Source: a virus
DNA length: 23,262 nt
IMG/VR virus record: IMGVR_UViG_3300043602_000232
Coordinates: 1 to 23,262 of that record
Reading direction: 5' to 3' (one strand)
In this document: piece after piece, positions 16,841 to 23,262 of the stretch
Layout: each line of letters begins with the position of its first letter
Position numbering within the stretch: the stretch's first letter is position 1
Notes under the pieces: generated by a model
What the model was told of the DNA's origin: nothing
Seen by the model: only the letters and a program-made list of their open reading frames with translations
The model's database searches: none
Program-made: the position numbers and the translations under genes

Positions 16841-17980
16841 ATGAATAGACTAAGAATATGCGTCGTGTGTGGCGGCAGCTTCCACTTGTTATCACGCAAA
16901 CTGACGTGCTCGGACAAATGCCATCGCGAGCGCAAACGCACGGCGGCTTATCGCGAGCACAAACGCGCGCAAGACTGCGCCTATCGTGAAGGGCCTATGC
17001 GCGAGCAACTTCTTGCAGGCAAACGTGAATGGCACGCGGCCAATCGCGAACGGATCCAACAGCAGAAACGCGAATATCGCAAAGCCCATCGCGAGCAGAT
17101 CAACGCATCCAAACGTGTGCCTGCGAGATGGCTGACCTGCGTAGTGTGTGGCGGTGAGTTTCAAACCAAAGTCTCACGAAAACTGACCTGCTCGGCCGCA
17201 TGTGCTCGCAAGCGCAAACACACGGTCCGCGACGAAGCGCATCGGGACCAGATCGTCGCGCAGAAACGTGCATGGAACGCAGCGCATCGTGAGCAAATCA
17301 AAATATCGAACCGCAGATACATAGAAGCCAATCGCGAGCAGATCAACGTACGCCGACGTGACTCACGCCATCATCATCAGGAGTGGGTCAATGCGGTGTT
17401 TCCGCCTCGTCCACCGTGCCCTCGAGTCAACGCGGCCCCATCCAGCCATCAGCATTATCGGGAATGGATTAATGCAGTATTTCCACCTCAGGCAAAGGGA
17501 AGGCGCGGCGGCAAGCGACCGGGCTGCGGGCGACCCAGAAAGGACGTTACGCTGCCATTGAAGACCTGCATAGCGTGCGGCAAAAAGTTTCGGGCTAAGC
17601 GAAGTACTTGTTCGAAAGCTTGTTACCGTAGCTACGTCTATCAACCCTTACCGAAACCTTTGCCGGAACGGCGCGGTGGCTGGCGCCCAGGCGGCGGGCG
17701 TCCCCGAACGAACCCGTTGACGTCGCATGTTGCGGCGTGGAAGTGGCACATTGCTGGGCTACCGCCGTCAGTGCAAGGGCGCGGTGGCGTGCGCCCAGGA
17801 GCAGGACGCCCCCGAACGAATCCAGTCGGATACGAACGCAAGCTCCAAATATCCTACGCAGTCCTCAAGAAACTCGGCATCCCACTGGAACATTTGCCGA
17901 CGCGATACCAGCAAATGCGCGTCGCATATGAATCACTGAAGCAGCTTGGTGTATTGATACCAGAAGAGAAAGGAAACTAA
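16841..17980 (+). CDS. Modular zinc-finger and GRPR-motif protein (379 aa)
   Basis: ATG 16841 is chosen so the protein opens at the first zinc module. Three C-x2-C-x10..13-C-x3-C modules are present: Cys7/10/23/27 (CVVCGGSF...LTCSDKC), Cys100/103/117/121 and Cys243/246/257/261. Basic helices with HREQI-type repeats lie between the first two and after the second. NAVFPP occurs twice (184-189 and 211-216). Three RPG-x-GRPR motifs, AT-hook-like, lie at 226-233, 282-289 and 318-325. The C-terminus is a short helical region. Similar zinc modules occur in phage HNH proteins, but no nuclease core is visible here. Likely a DNA-binding protein; family not recognised. Confidence 0.7.
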   Translation: MNRLRICVVCGGSFHLLSRKLTCSDKCHRERKRTAAYREHKRAQDCAYREGPMREQLLAGKREWHAANRERIQQQKREYRKAHREQINASKRVPARWLTCVVCGGEFQTKVSRKLTCSAACARKRKHTVRDEAHRDQIVAQKRAWNAAHREQIKISNRRYIEANREQINVRRRDSRHHHQEWVNAVFPPRPPCPRVNAAPSSHQHYREWINAVFPPQAKGRRGGKRPGCGRPRKDVTLPLKTCIACGKKFRAKRSTCSKACYRSYVYQPLPKPLPERRGGWRPGGGRPRTNPLTSHVAAWKWHIAGLPPSVQGRGGVRPGAGRPRTNPVGYERKLQISYAVLKKLGIPLEHLPTRYQQMRVAYESLKQLGVLIPEEKGN

Positions 17981-17982
17981 AC

Positions 17983-18477
17983 ATGACGGATATCCACCCC
18001 AACATTGGCACGCTGGGACAGACACGCTCGACTTGGCGCGATGATAATCATCTACGCGGTTTGCTGCTTCGGTTGGTTATAGAAAACCCGCAGGCCAACC
18101 GCGAGGAGTTGGAAGCACTTTATCTTGACAAAGCCGAGTCGAACTCAACGCTAGTCGAAGAAGCACTTCGCCGCTCCTTTGATAACGACTATTGGCAGCT
18201 ACAAAGGCCAGCGAAACGACGACGTCCGCTGATCGAGGCCGAAGTTACCGCCGTGACAGAGCAGCTCCGAGTCGTCGTGCTGCTGGATCTGGTCCTGCCC
18301 AATGGCAAGAAACTACGCGAGTGCTCCGGCCAAGAATGTCGACAGGCAGGTGGTTGGTTAACAGCGGTAGCTGACCGTATTGGCAATCGCGGCATTGTCG
18401 GCGAGAAACTTAGTGAGGCTGAAGTTGCCGCGCTTTATGCCAACCCGAAGAGCAAAAGGAAAAAAGACAAAGACTGA
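17983..18477 (+). CDS. Hypothetical protein (164 aa), last gene before the terminator
   Basis: AAGGA eight bases before ATG 17983 supports the start, two bases after the previous TAA. The 164-residue product is mostly helical. Segments include HLRGLLLRLVIENPQANREE, LEALYLDKAE (residues 43-52) and a basic RPAKRRRP. A C-terminal half follows with LPNGKKLRECSGQECRQAGG (Cys114 and Cys119 region) and VGEKLSEAEVAALY. The tail is Lys-rich. It may bind nucleic acid, but no domain is recognised. It is followed by a strong terminator. Confidence 0.65.
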   Translation: MTDIHPNIGTLGQTRSTWRDDNHLRGLLLRLVIENPQANREELEALYLDKAESNSTLVEEALRRSFDNDYWQLQRPAKRRRPLIEAEVTAVTEQLRVVVLLDLVLPNGKKLRECSGQECRQAGGWLTAVADRIGNRGIVGEKLSEAEVAALYANPKSKRKKDKD

Positions 18478-18504
18478 CGCGGCGAAAGCGAACTTATCAG
18501 CAAG

Positions 18505-18541
18505 CGGACATGGCGGCCTCGTCGTGTCCGTTTTTTTTTTT
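18505..18541 (+). terminator. Rho-independent terminator
   Basis: CGGACA (18505-18510) pairs with TGTCCG (18525-18530) over six bases, and the 14-base loop can form further pairs. Eleven T residues follow (18531-18541). This is the clearest terminator in the window. It closes the first rightward unit and lies four bases before the -35 of the next promoter. Confidence 0.85.
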
Positions 18542-18544
18542 CAC

Positions 18545-18573
18545 TTGACACGGTTAAAGCTTGGCTTTAAACA
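18545..18573 (+). promoter_or_regulatory. Promoter of the second rightward unit
   Basis: TTGACA (18545-18550) is followed after 16 bases by TTAAAC (18567-18572), or after 17 by TAAACA. An internal TTAAAG lies in the spacer. The TTGACA/TTAAAG/TTAAAC order is shared with the promoter at 12653. It directly follows the terminator and precedes the gene starting at 18618. Confidence 0.55.
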
Positions 18574-18617
18574 GCCACCTACCAGTCAACGTCACCGTCA
18601 AAACACAGAGAACCGTC

Positions 18618-18827
18618 ATGAAGACCTATCGATTCACCCGCCGGCTCGCCGACGGCTCGGTCTATATCCTCGGCCACGCCGTGCAGAACGAGGCCGGCTG
18701 GCGCTTCCTCCCCAACGTCTCCGGCCGCAGCCCCAGCCGCAAAGCGCACAAGTCCTTGGAAAAATGCCTGCCGCGCTGGGTCGGTTATCCCGACTATTGC
18801 CAGAGCGAGGTGGTCAGCCGTGGCTGA
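18618..18827 (+). CDS. Small conserved hypothetical protein (69 aa)
   Basis: A 69-residue protein: KTYRFTRRLADGSVYIL (residues 2-18) then GWRFLPNVSGRSPSRK (27-42) and CLPRWVGYPDYC. This is a beta-rich domain with a conserved-looking GWRF-x-PNVSGR block and a LPRWVG ending, which I recall from small proteins in rhizobial phages. The ribosome site is weak. Starting at ATG 18618 is preferred over an upstream in-frame ATG that would lie in the promoter leader. It heads the second rightward unit. Function unknown. Confidence 0.7.
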   Translation: MKTYRFTRRLADGSVYILGHAVQNEAGWRFLPNVSGRSPSRKAHKSLEKCLPRWVGYPDYCQSEVVSRG

Positions 18828-19008
18828 TTTCATGTGCCAGTACGGCAACTGCGAAGAGATCTGTACGCCGATCCTCATCAGCAACAAGGTGACGCTGGAG
18901 CGTGCGCGGTTCTGCTGTCGCGAACATGCCGCACTCTACCTCCTGCGCGACGCCTCCATGGCAACCTACGACCGCGTGCAGGAACAATTCCGGAAGGATT
19001 TCCCGTGA
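18820..19008 (+). CDS. Small Cys-rich hypothetical protein (62 aa)
   Basis: GTG 18820 overlaps the previous stop by eight bases. The 62-residue product has cysteines in MCQYGNCEEICTP (Cys6, Cys11, Cys15) and ARFCCREHAALYLL (Cys32/33, His36). The C-x4-C and CC-x2-H layout resembles a treble-clef zinc site of the type C-x4-C...C-x2-H. The end is a helix, YDRVQEQFRKD. A later ATG at 18832 would remove four residues only. ATG/GTG coupling joins it to the next gene. No function is known. Confidence 0.6.
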   Translation: MADFMCQYGNCEEICTPILISNKVTLERARFCCREHAALYLLRDASMATYDRVQEQFRKDFP

Positions 19009-19274
19009 CCCACCACCGCGGCACTCCGACATGGCGCCACGACTGCACGCGCTGCCGTTTCCTCGGTCAGACCATCGGCGGCGGCAAGCTGCACGATCTC
19101 TACGCCTGCGACCGGCCCGGCGATATCGACCAGAAGCGCTCGCCAAGCCTGATCGCCCGCTACGGCAACAACGGGTCGGAGTATTATTCCATCGACGCCA
19201 ACTACGCCCATGCCACCGGCCACGCCGAGCTGTTCGCCGCGGCCTGGCTGTGGCGGGTCAGCGAGGAGGAGTGA
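19005..19274 (+). CDS. Conserved hypothetical protein with CxxC (89 aa)
   Basis: GTG 19005 overlaps the previous stop (GTGA) with AAGGA six bases upstream. The 89-residue product has HDCTRCRFLG (Cys14, Cys17), then LHDLYACDRPGDIDQ (Cys34) and SLIARYGNNGSEYYS (residues 47-61). CxxC plus the third Cys may bind zinc. The xxIARYGxxGxxYxS block is a motif I recall from phage proteins of unknown function in replication-gene clusters. Its tail is helical (AAAWLWRVSEEE). It is three bases upstream of the next gene. Confidence 0.7.
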   Translation: MTHHRGTPTWRHDCTRCRFLGQTIGGGKLHDLYACDRPGDIDQKRSPSLIARYGNNGSEYYSIDANYAHATGHAELFAAAWLWRVSEEE

Positions 19275-19277
19275 GTC

Positions 19278-19532
19278 ATGGTTACGCTCACCGTGAACGA
19301 ACTGATTGCGTCCATTCCCGAGAAAGAAAAACAGAGGTGGGCATCAGATCTCATAGACGCTCTTTATAACGGCGGGTTCGACCCAGCAGATTGGAATCCG
19401 GAGGAAGGACAAAGTTCTCTCGAACAAACCATCCTGCAAAATTGTCTGGATGGATGGATTTTTTATCGTTTCTTCCAGCATCTTGAGTTCCCCATAACCG
19501 TGACCGTCGACGAGGAGCCAGAGGAGCAATAG
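19278..19532 (+). CDS. Hypothetical acidic protein (84 aa)
   Basis: GGAGGAG seven bases before ATG 19278. An 84-residue acidic protein: helical N-terminus (VNELIASIPEKEKQRWASDL, residues 6-25), GGFDPADWNPEEG turn, then a helix LEQTILQNCLDGWIFYRFF (48-66) and strands at the end (EFPITVTVDEEP). GC content by eye is lower than in the flanking genes, perhaps from a different source. No function is recognised. It sits in a run of closely spaced rightward genes. Confidence 0.6.
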   Translation: MVTLTVNELIASIPEKEKQRWASDLIDALYNGGFDPADWNPEEGQSSLEQTILQNCLDGWIFYRFFQHLEFPITVTVDEEPEEQ

Positions 19533-19534
19533 CC

Positions 19535-19855
19535 ATGTCAGCCGACACCCCAGCCTCCTGTGACATACGTGCTCCGCGTGCCGGCGAATTCTTTCGGGTC
19601 AATCCTGATCCGGCCTTCCACACCGACGTCGCGCTGGTGCGCGATCCCGAGGACAACAAGCTGTACAAAATTGCGCCGGAGCTTGTGCCCGAGGCGATGG
19701 AGCGCATCCCCGATAAGGTCAAGCATTGCACTATGTTCTTGGCACAGAACCAGGACGGCGAGATATTCCTCTGGCCGGTCGAGAAACCGGTCCCGACCGA
19801 GCACCCAGTATACCGAGCAATGACCGAGTGGATTTCAATTCGGCTGCAATCCTAA
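19535..19855 (+). CDS. Conserved hypothetical phage protein (106 aa)
   Basis: A 106-residue protein two bases after the previous stop. Blocks include PRAGEFFRVNPDPAFHTDVA (residues 14-33), LVRDPEDNKLYKIAPELVPE and FLAQNQDGEIFLWPVEKP (68-85). The FRV-x-PD / LY-x-x-P-ELV / GExFLWPV order resembles small proteins common beside phage replication genes, from memory only. It reads as a compact beta-rich fold. It lies 13 bases upstream of the nuclease gene, with GGAG in the gap. Function unknown. Confidence 0.75.
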   Translation: MSADTPASCDIRAPRAGEFFRVNPDPAFHTDVALVRDPEDNKLYKIAPELVPEAMERIPDKVKHCTMFLAQNQDGEIFLWPVEKPVPTEHPVYRAMTEWISIRLQS

Positions 19856-19868
19856 CAGGAGCAAACCT

Positions 19869-20966
19869 ATGTCAGTCGTCACACCAGCCTTCAAGCAGTT
19901 CGGCGAGCGCAAGCGGCCAGGGTTCTCGCGGCGCAGCCGCGAGACCTCCGTGGGCGCGTCCGAAATCGGTCAATGTGAGAGGAAGATCGGCTACGAGAAG
20001 CACGACGCCGATCAGGACGAAGAGTTCATCCGGACCTGGGGCGCGGCGCAGCGCGGCATCTCGATCGAGAAATCATTTTTCGTGCCGGCAATGAAAAAAT
20101 TCTACGGCGAGAACTTCATCGCCGCCGGTTCGAAACAGAAGCGCCTGGTCGACGGCAACCTCTCGGCCACGCCGGACGCGCTGCTGGTCAACCAGCCGCG
20201 CAATCTCCTCGCCGGCCTGATGGTGCCCGACATTGGTCCCTCCGGATGCGTGGCGGTGGAATGCAAGACCGTGGACCCGCGCGTGAACCTATCACGGCCC
20301 AAGCCCGAGCACATCTTCCAGGTCGTGGTGCAGCTCGGCTTGTTACGCAAGCTCACGGAGTATCAGCCGGACTACGCGCTACTGAGCTACATCAATGCTA
20401 GCTTTCTGGATGACGTCGTCGAGTTCGTGATCGAGTTCGATCCAGCGGTATTCGCAGAGGCGTACAAGCGCGCCGACCGCATCATCAACGCCACCGCGGC
20501 GGCGCAGCTCAAGCCCGAAGGCTGGATTGCCAGTGGCGGTAGTGAATCCGGCGAGTGCAAATACTGTCCGTACGCCACCGCATGTAGGGCGCTGCGTGGC
20601 GACGTCCCACCAGGAATAGACAAGCTCGGCTTTAACGACCCGCAGTTCATCGCCGAACTCACCGACCTGGCATACCAGGAACGCGACCGTCACGCCGCAG
20701 TGAAGGAGGCCGACGCCTTGCATCGCGAGGCGCAAGAAAAAATAAAAGAGCGGATGCGCGAACGCAGCTTGCGGACTCTGAAAACTTCCGACATCAATGT
20801 GGTCTGGTCGACCGTCAAAGGTCGACCTTCGTACGACTGGCCAGGCATTCGCGCCGCAGTCGCTGAAGCTGGACTTGACCTTTCTCCCTACGAAACCACC
20901 GGGGAGCCGAGCGATCGGCTGTCGGTTACTGTCACTAAACGCGACCGCTTGGTGAAGGCTGGATGA
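19869..20966 (+). CDS. Cas4/RecB-type PD-(D/E)XK nuclease with an Fe-S site
   Basis: A 365-residue nuclease. The active site shows TPDALL with Asp103, VECKT with Glu131 and Lys133, and a Gln-rich helix HIFQVVVQLGLL (148-159) as in RecB-like motif III. Cys36 (GQCERKIGYEK) at the N-terminus and Cys230/Cys233/Cys239 (CKYCPYATAC) after the nuclease core form the iron-sulfur staple of Cas4 and AddB nucleases. It lacks CRISPR neighbours, and phage Cas4-like enzymes usually process DNA ends in recombination or replication. The 250-365 tail is helical and basic. Four Cys and all core residues are intact. Confidence 0.85.
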   Translation: MSVVTPAFKQFGERKRPGFSRRSRETSVGASEIGQCERKIGYEKHDADQDEEFIRTWGAAQRGISIEKSFFVPAMKKFYGENFIAAGSKQKRLVDGNLSATPDALLVNQPRNLLAGLMVPDIGPSGCVAVECKTVDPRVNLSRPKPEHIFQVVVQLGLLRKLTEYQPDYALLSYINASFLDDVVEFVIEFDPAVFAEAYKRADRIINATAAAQLKPEGWIASGGSESGECKYCPYATACRALRGDVPPGIDKLGFNDPQFIAELTDLAYQERDRHAAVKEADALHREAQEKIKERMRERSLRTLKTSDINVVWSTVKGRPSYDWPGIRAAVAEAGLDLSPYETTGEPSDRLSVTVTKRDRLVKAG

Positions 20967-21454
20967 CCGTTGAACTTGGGCAGGTATTCCATCGGCTCGT
21001 AGTTGTCGACTGGGGTTTCAAACCGAAAGACCGGCCGCGGCAAGTAGAGTGTGAGTGTGCGTGCGGCAATATCTGCTTTGTTCGAGTTGCAGATTTAACT
21101 CGTAACGGTGGACAATGGCAGAAGTCATGTGGCTGCTGGAGAGTTGATTTTGGTAAACAAAAGAAAACTCACGGTCTAACTAGGAAAATTCCAGAGTACA
21201 ACATCTGGAAAACAATGCATCAGCGGTGCTCTAATCCGAAGGCTGCAAAGTACAAAGACTACGGCGGTCGAGGGATCAAAGTCTGTAAGCGATGGTTCGG
21301 CTTCCAGCACTTCCTCGATGATCTGGGCCGCCGGCCATCGGCAGAACTTTCACTTGATCGTATCGATAACGATGGCGACTACGAACCTGGCAATGTACGA
21401 TGGGCTACGGCTGTTGAGCAGGCAAACAACCGTAGACGAATAAAGATCGCCTGA
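20963..21454 (+). CDS. HNH-like (AP2/homing-type) endonuclease
   Basis: A 163-residue protein starting with an ATGA overlap on the nuclease stop. The N-terminal half has a zinc knuckle, CECACGN with CGC (Cys30/32/34 and Cys56/58). Then come HQRCSNPKAAKYKDYGGRGI (residues 86-105) and KVCKRWFGFQHFLDDLG. The end has SLDRIDNDGDYEPGNVRWAT and EQANNRR. This RCxNPxxxxYKDYGGRGI / SLDRIDNDGxYEPGNxRWAT set is typical of phage-borne HNH-like nucleases related to homing enzymes. Lower GC than the neighbours suggests a recent insertion. It probably cuts a specific phage-related site. Confidence 0.75.
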   Translation: MTVELGQVFHRLVVVDWGFKPKDRPRQVECECACGNICFVRVADLTRNGGQWQKSCGCWRVDFGKQKKTHGLTRKIPEYNIWKTMHQRCSNPKAAKYKDYGGRGIKVCKRWFGFQHFLDDLGRRPSAELSLDRIDNDGDYEPGNVRWATAVEQANNRRRIKIA

Positions 21455-21503
21455 GCGTCAGCGTCACGAAAAAAGATCGACTTATTACCAAGCGTGCGTC
21501 CTG

Positions 21504-21532
21504 AATCTGTGCGTCATCCCGAGGCGCAGATT
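21504..21532. repeat. Imperfect inverted repeat upstream of the 21562 gene
   Basis: In the 107-base gap after the HNH-like gene, AATCTG-T-GCG (21504-21513) pairs with CGCAGATT (21525-21532) apart from one bulged T. Repeated GCGTC words occur around it. The following ribosome site AAGGA is upstream of ATG 21562. The gap may hold a promoter, but no clear -35/-10 pair is visible. Confidence 0.3.
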
Positions 21533-21561
21533 GTCATCGTCAACTGAAGGAACTTTAAATT

Positions 21562-22407
21562 ATGGCTACGAACGGAAACAACGGTAACCTTCCCGCCATC
21601 CCCACCGGCTCCGATCCCTGGAGCGACTACGCCTCCGAGGCCAACGCCCGCGGCCCGATCCAGGGTCTGCTCCTGCGCTTCACCAAGCACGGCGATTACC
21701 GCGCCGGCCAGGACGGCGAGGATGTGCCGGAGGGCACGCGCATGCTGGTCTACATGCCCGGCCTGCAGCGTGGCTGGGTCAAATGGGAGGACCAGAAGCC
21801 GATCCGCCACATCATCGGCCTGGTGGCCGAGGGCTACAAGCCGCCGCCCCGCTCGACGCTGGGCGACATGGACGAGACCGACTGGCCGATGTTGAACGGC
21901 CGTCCGATCGATCCCTGGCAGAATACCAACTACGTGACCATGCTGGACGAAGGCGGCCAGATCTACACCTTCGTCACCGCCAGCAAGGGCGGCCTCTCGG
22001 CGCTCGGCGAGCTGGTCGACCAGTATGCCAAGCGCCGGCGGATGAAGCCGGACGAGATTCCGGTGATCGAGCTGCACGCGCGTTCCTACCAGCACAAGGA
22101 ATACGGCGAGACGTTTGCGCCGCAGCTCAAGATCACTGGCTGGGCCCCGATCCCGGAGAACTTCACCGAGCTGGCCTCGGCGATGGAGCCCGAAGGCGAT
22201 GAGGGCGAGGGCGTTCCGTTCCAGCTCTCGCCGCCGCCGGCCCAGACCGAGGAGCTGAGCGCGCCTGCACCCGCTCCGGCGCCTGCCGCCAGACGGGCTC
22301 CGGGCCGGCCGCCGAAGGCTACCGCTCCGGTTGCTGCCCCGGCGCCGAAGCCTGCTGCGGCCCCGCTGCGGTCGGTCCAGGGAGGCAAGCGGCCGGTGAA
22401 ATTCTAG
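21562..22407 (+). CDS. Conserved phage replication-cluster protein with Pro/Ala-rich tail (281 aa)
   Basis: AAGGA twelve bases upstream of ATG 21562. The 281-residue product has an N-terminal domain with DPWSDYASEANARGPIQGL (residues 18-36), LVYMPGLQRGWVKWED (62-77), a DPWQNTNYVTML block and YTFVTASKGGLSALGELVDQ (135-154). It then has VIELHARSYQHKEYGETFAP. The last 60 residues are Pro/Ala-rich with an AT-hook-like APGRPPK. I recall homologous proteins beside phage polymerases. The disordered tail suggests interaction with partners or DNA, like a single-strand-binding accessory, but no activity is known. It is followed by a long perfect hairpin. Confidence 0.8.
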   Translation: MATNGNNGNLPAIPTGSDPWSDYASEANARGPIQGLLLRFTKHGDYRAGQDGEDVPEGTRMLVYMPGLQRGWVKWEDQKPIRHIIGLVAEGYKPPPRSTLGDMDETDWPMLNGRPIDPWQNTNYVTMLDEGGQIYTFVTASKGGLSALGELVDQYAKRRRMKPDEIPVIELHARSYQHKEYGETFAPQLKITGWAPIPENFTELASAMEPEGDEGEGVPFQLSPPPAQTEELSAPAPAPAPAARRAPGRPPKATAPVAAPAPKPAAAPLRSVQGGKRPVKF

Positions 22408-22431
22408 ACAGCCCCAAAGGTTAAAATAATC

Positions 22432-22472
22432 GGAGGGCGGCAACTTTTCTGGGCGATTAGTTGCCGCCCTCC
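22432..22472. terminator. Long perfect hairpin, terminator- or attenuator-like
   Basis: GGAGGGCGGCAACT (22432-22445) pairs perfectly with AGTTGCCGCCCTCC (22459-22472) over 14 bases around a 13-base loop. The sequence after it is TTGTCCC, so the T tract is poor. It lies 35 bases before the primase ATG. It may lower read-through into the primase gene, act as an attenuator, or protect the upstream mRNA end. Confidence 0.55.
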
Positions 22473-22506
22473 TTGTCCCAACTCCTGTATGCGCAGGGGC
22501 GGAACA

Positions 22507-23262
22507 ATGGGTACCCCGGCAGAATTCCTGCTCGAAGCCTTTGCCGGACGCTCACAGGCGCCGGTCTGTATTTTGTGCTTACCCAATATTCGCGGCGCGT
22601 TTCCACCAAGCGAAATTTACACCCGCGATCTGGCTAAGGCCGAGGCCTTCGTCAAGGAGAGGGACGGTCCTGGCGCCGCCATCTATTTCGGTGCCAATAC
22701 TACCTTGCCAGGACGCAAACGCAACAAGGACAACGTTGCGGAAATTGTTACGCTGCACGCCGATCTCGATTTTAAGAATATTGCCGCCTCCCCGGATATC
22801 ATCGACCAGGTCCTGCGCGCGCTGCCGTTGCCGCCGTCCACGATCGTCGATTCCGGTAACGGATTTCACGGCTACTGGCGGTTCCGCGAGGCGCTGCCAC
22901 CGGCGCTACGGGAGCGGGTCGAGGCGGCGTTGCGGCGCCTGGCCTGGGCCTTAGCCGGCGACCCGGCGGTGTGCGAGATCGCCCGGATCATGCGGCTGCC
23001 CGGCTCGCACAACACCAAGGACGGCGCCTGGAAGCCGGTCCTGGTGCGCTGGAATAGCGGGCGGGAGTATTCCTTCGAAGAGCTGGAAACGTGGCTCTCC
23101 GGGCTCGAGAGCCCGTTGCTGACCCGTCTGGCGCCGCAGCCTAAGGCCGGCAAGAACGGCAATGGCGGCCTGGCGCCGGTGGACGATCCGTTCGCGGCCT
23201 TCGGGGCGGAGGTCAAGCCGATCCCGATCGACGTCGAGGACGAACTCGACGCCATGGAGTTT
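22507..23262 (+). CDS. AEP-superfamily primase-polymerase, C-terminus off the right edge
   Basis: ATG 22507 opens 252 codons without a stop to the window edge. The catalytic set of archaeo-eukaryotic primases is present: motif I HADLDFK (residues 84-90, Asp86 and Asp88), motif II SGNGFHGYW (116-124, His121) and motif III RIMRLPGSHNTK (160-171). These are the residues of prim-pol domains that start DNA chains in phages and plasmids. The segment after about residue 195 becomes a linker rich in Gly/Pro/Lys, so a helicase domain may follow outside the window. It acts with the polymerase at 14591. A weak GC-rich ribosome site precedes it, and it sits after the 14-bp hairpin. Confidence 0.85.
   Translation, partial: MGTPAEFLLEAFAGRSQAPVCILCLPNIRGAFPPSEIYTRDLAKAEAFVKERDGPGAAIYFGANTTLPGRKRNKDNVAEIVTLHADLDFKNIAASPDIIDQVLRALPLPPSTIVDSGNGFHGYWRFREALPPALRERVEAALRRLAWALAGDPAVCEIARIMRLPGSHNTKDGAWKPVLVRWNSGREYSFEELETWLSGLESPLLTRLAPQPKAGKNGNGGLAPVDDPFAAFGAEVKPIPIDVEDELDAMEF

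Noticed and set aside
19869-20966. Calling the Cas4-like gene part of a CRISPR system
   Set aside because: No array, Cas1 or Cas2 is present. The phage context favours a recombination nuclease.
21514-22443. A 309-codon minus frame opposite the 21562 gene
   Set aside because: The plus-strand gene has a ribosome site and conserved-looking blocks. The antisense product is Arg/Leu-rich with no domain and runs through both intergenic gaps.
1-23262. CRISPR arrays, tRNA or rRNA genes, insertion sequences, attachment sites
   Set aside because: No regularly spaced direct repeats, no cloverleaf-like segment, no transposase or integrase motif was seen on either strand by reading. A tRNA scan and a repeat search would be decisive.

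Overview
The window looks like the early/replication region of a tailed dsDNA phage or prophage of an alphaproteobacterium, most likely a Hyphomicrobiales (Bradyrhizobium-like) host. The basis is roughly 60% GC, many very small genes joined by 4-base ATGA or GTGA overlaps, a phage replication set (AEP primase-polymerase, family A DNA polymerase, SNF2-like helicase, Cas4-like nuclease, HNH and VRR-NUC-type nucleases, a DNA methyltransferase, a YdaS/Cro-type regulator), and small exported proteins of a type I associate with rhizobial genomes. No structural, packaging, integrase or clear lysis gene is visible, so lytic versus temperate life cannot be settled here. The host and family calls come from motif recognition, not from a search.

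Layout. A divergent control region at about 12637-12719 splits the window. It holds two face-to-face promoters and a 13-base palindrome. Rightward from it run the YdaS/Cro-like regulator, an adenine methyltransferase-like protein, an unknown 377-residue protein, DNA polymerase I, a modular zinc-finger/GRPR-motif protein and a 164-residue unknown, closed by a strong terminator at 18505-18541. A second rightward unit with its own promoter starts at 18545. It has small hypotheticals, a Cas4/RecB-type Fe-S nuclease, an inserted HNH-like endonuclease, a conserved phage protein with a Pro/Ala-rich tail, a 14-bp hairpin and an AEP primase-polymerase that runs off the right edge.

Leftward from the control region run a 68-residue unknown, a VRR-NUC-type nuclease, an HNH endonuclease, a SNF2-like helicase with degenerate motifs and two small genes. 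After a structured gap come a ParB-like protein and a long train of accessory genes. Among them are several genes of under 60 residues: a 21-residue lipoprotein, two tiny membrane proteins of 28 and 40 residues, and others. The accessory genes also include a TSCPD-domain protein, a DUF7768-like protein, a DUF2786 protein, a TIGR04338-like metallohydrolase and a secreted two-repeat peptide.

Two rightward genes interrupt the leftward train at 4668-5395: a ribbon-helix-helix regulator and a zinc-ribbon protein. Beside the regulator gene lies one of two copies of an ~85-base promoter-leader cassette (3828-3912 and 4556-4640). The copies share a TCGTAT-N11-ATACGA dyad and a GGCCG/CGGCC hairpin. 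This suggests a two-promoter regulon under the ribbon-helix-helix protein.

How the parts may work together: the right arm supplies primer synthesis and polymerization, the left-proximal operon supplies helicase and nuclease functions, and the distal left arm looks like a host-interaction cassette in which translational coupling fixes dosage. Most left-arm proteins are conserved-looking but of unknown function.
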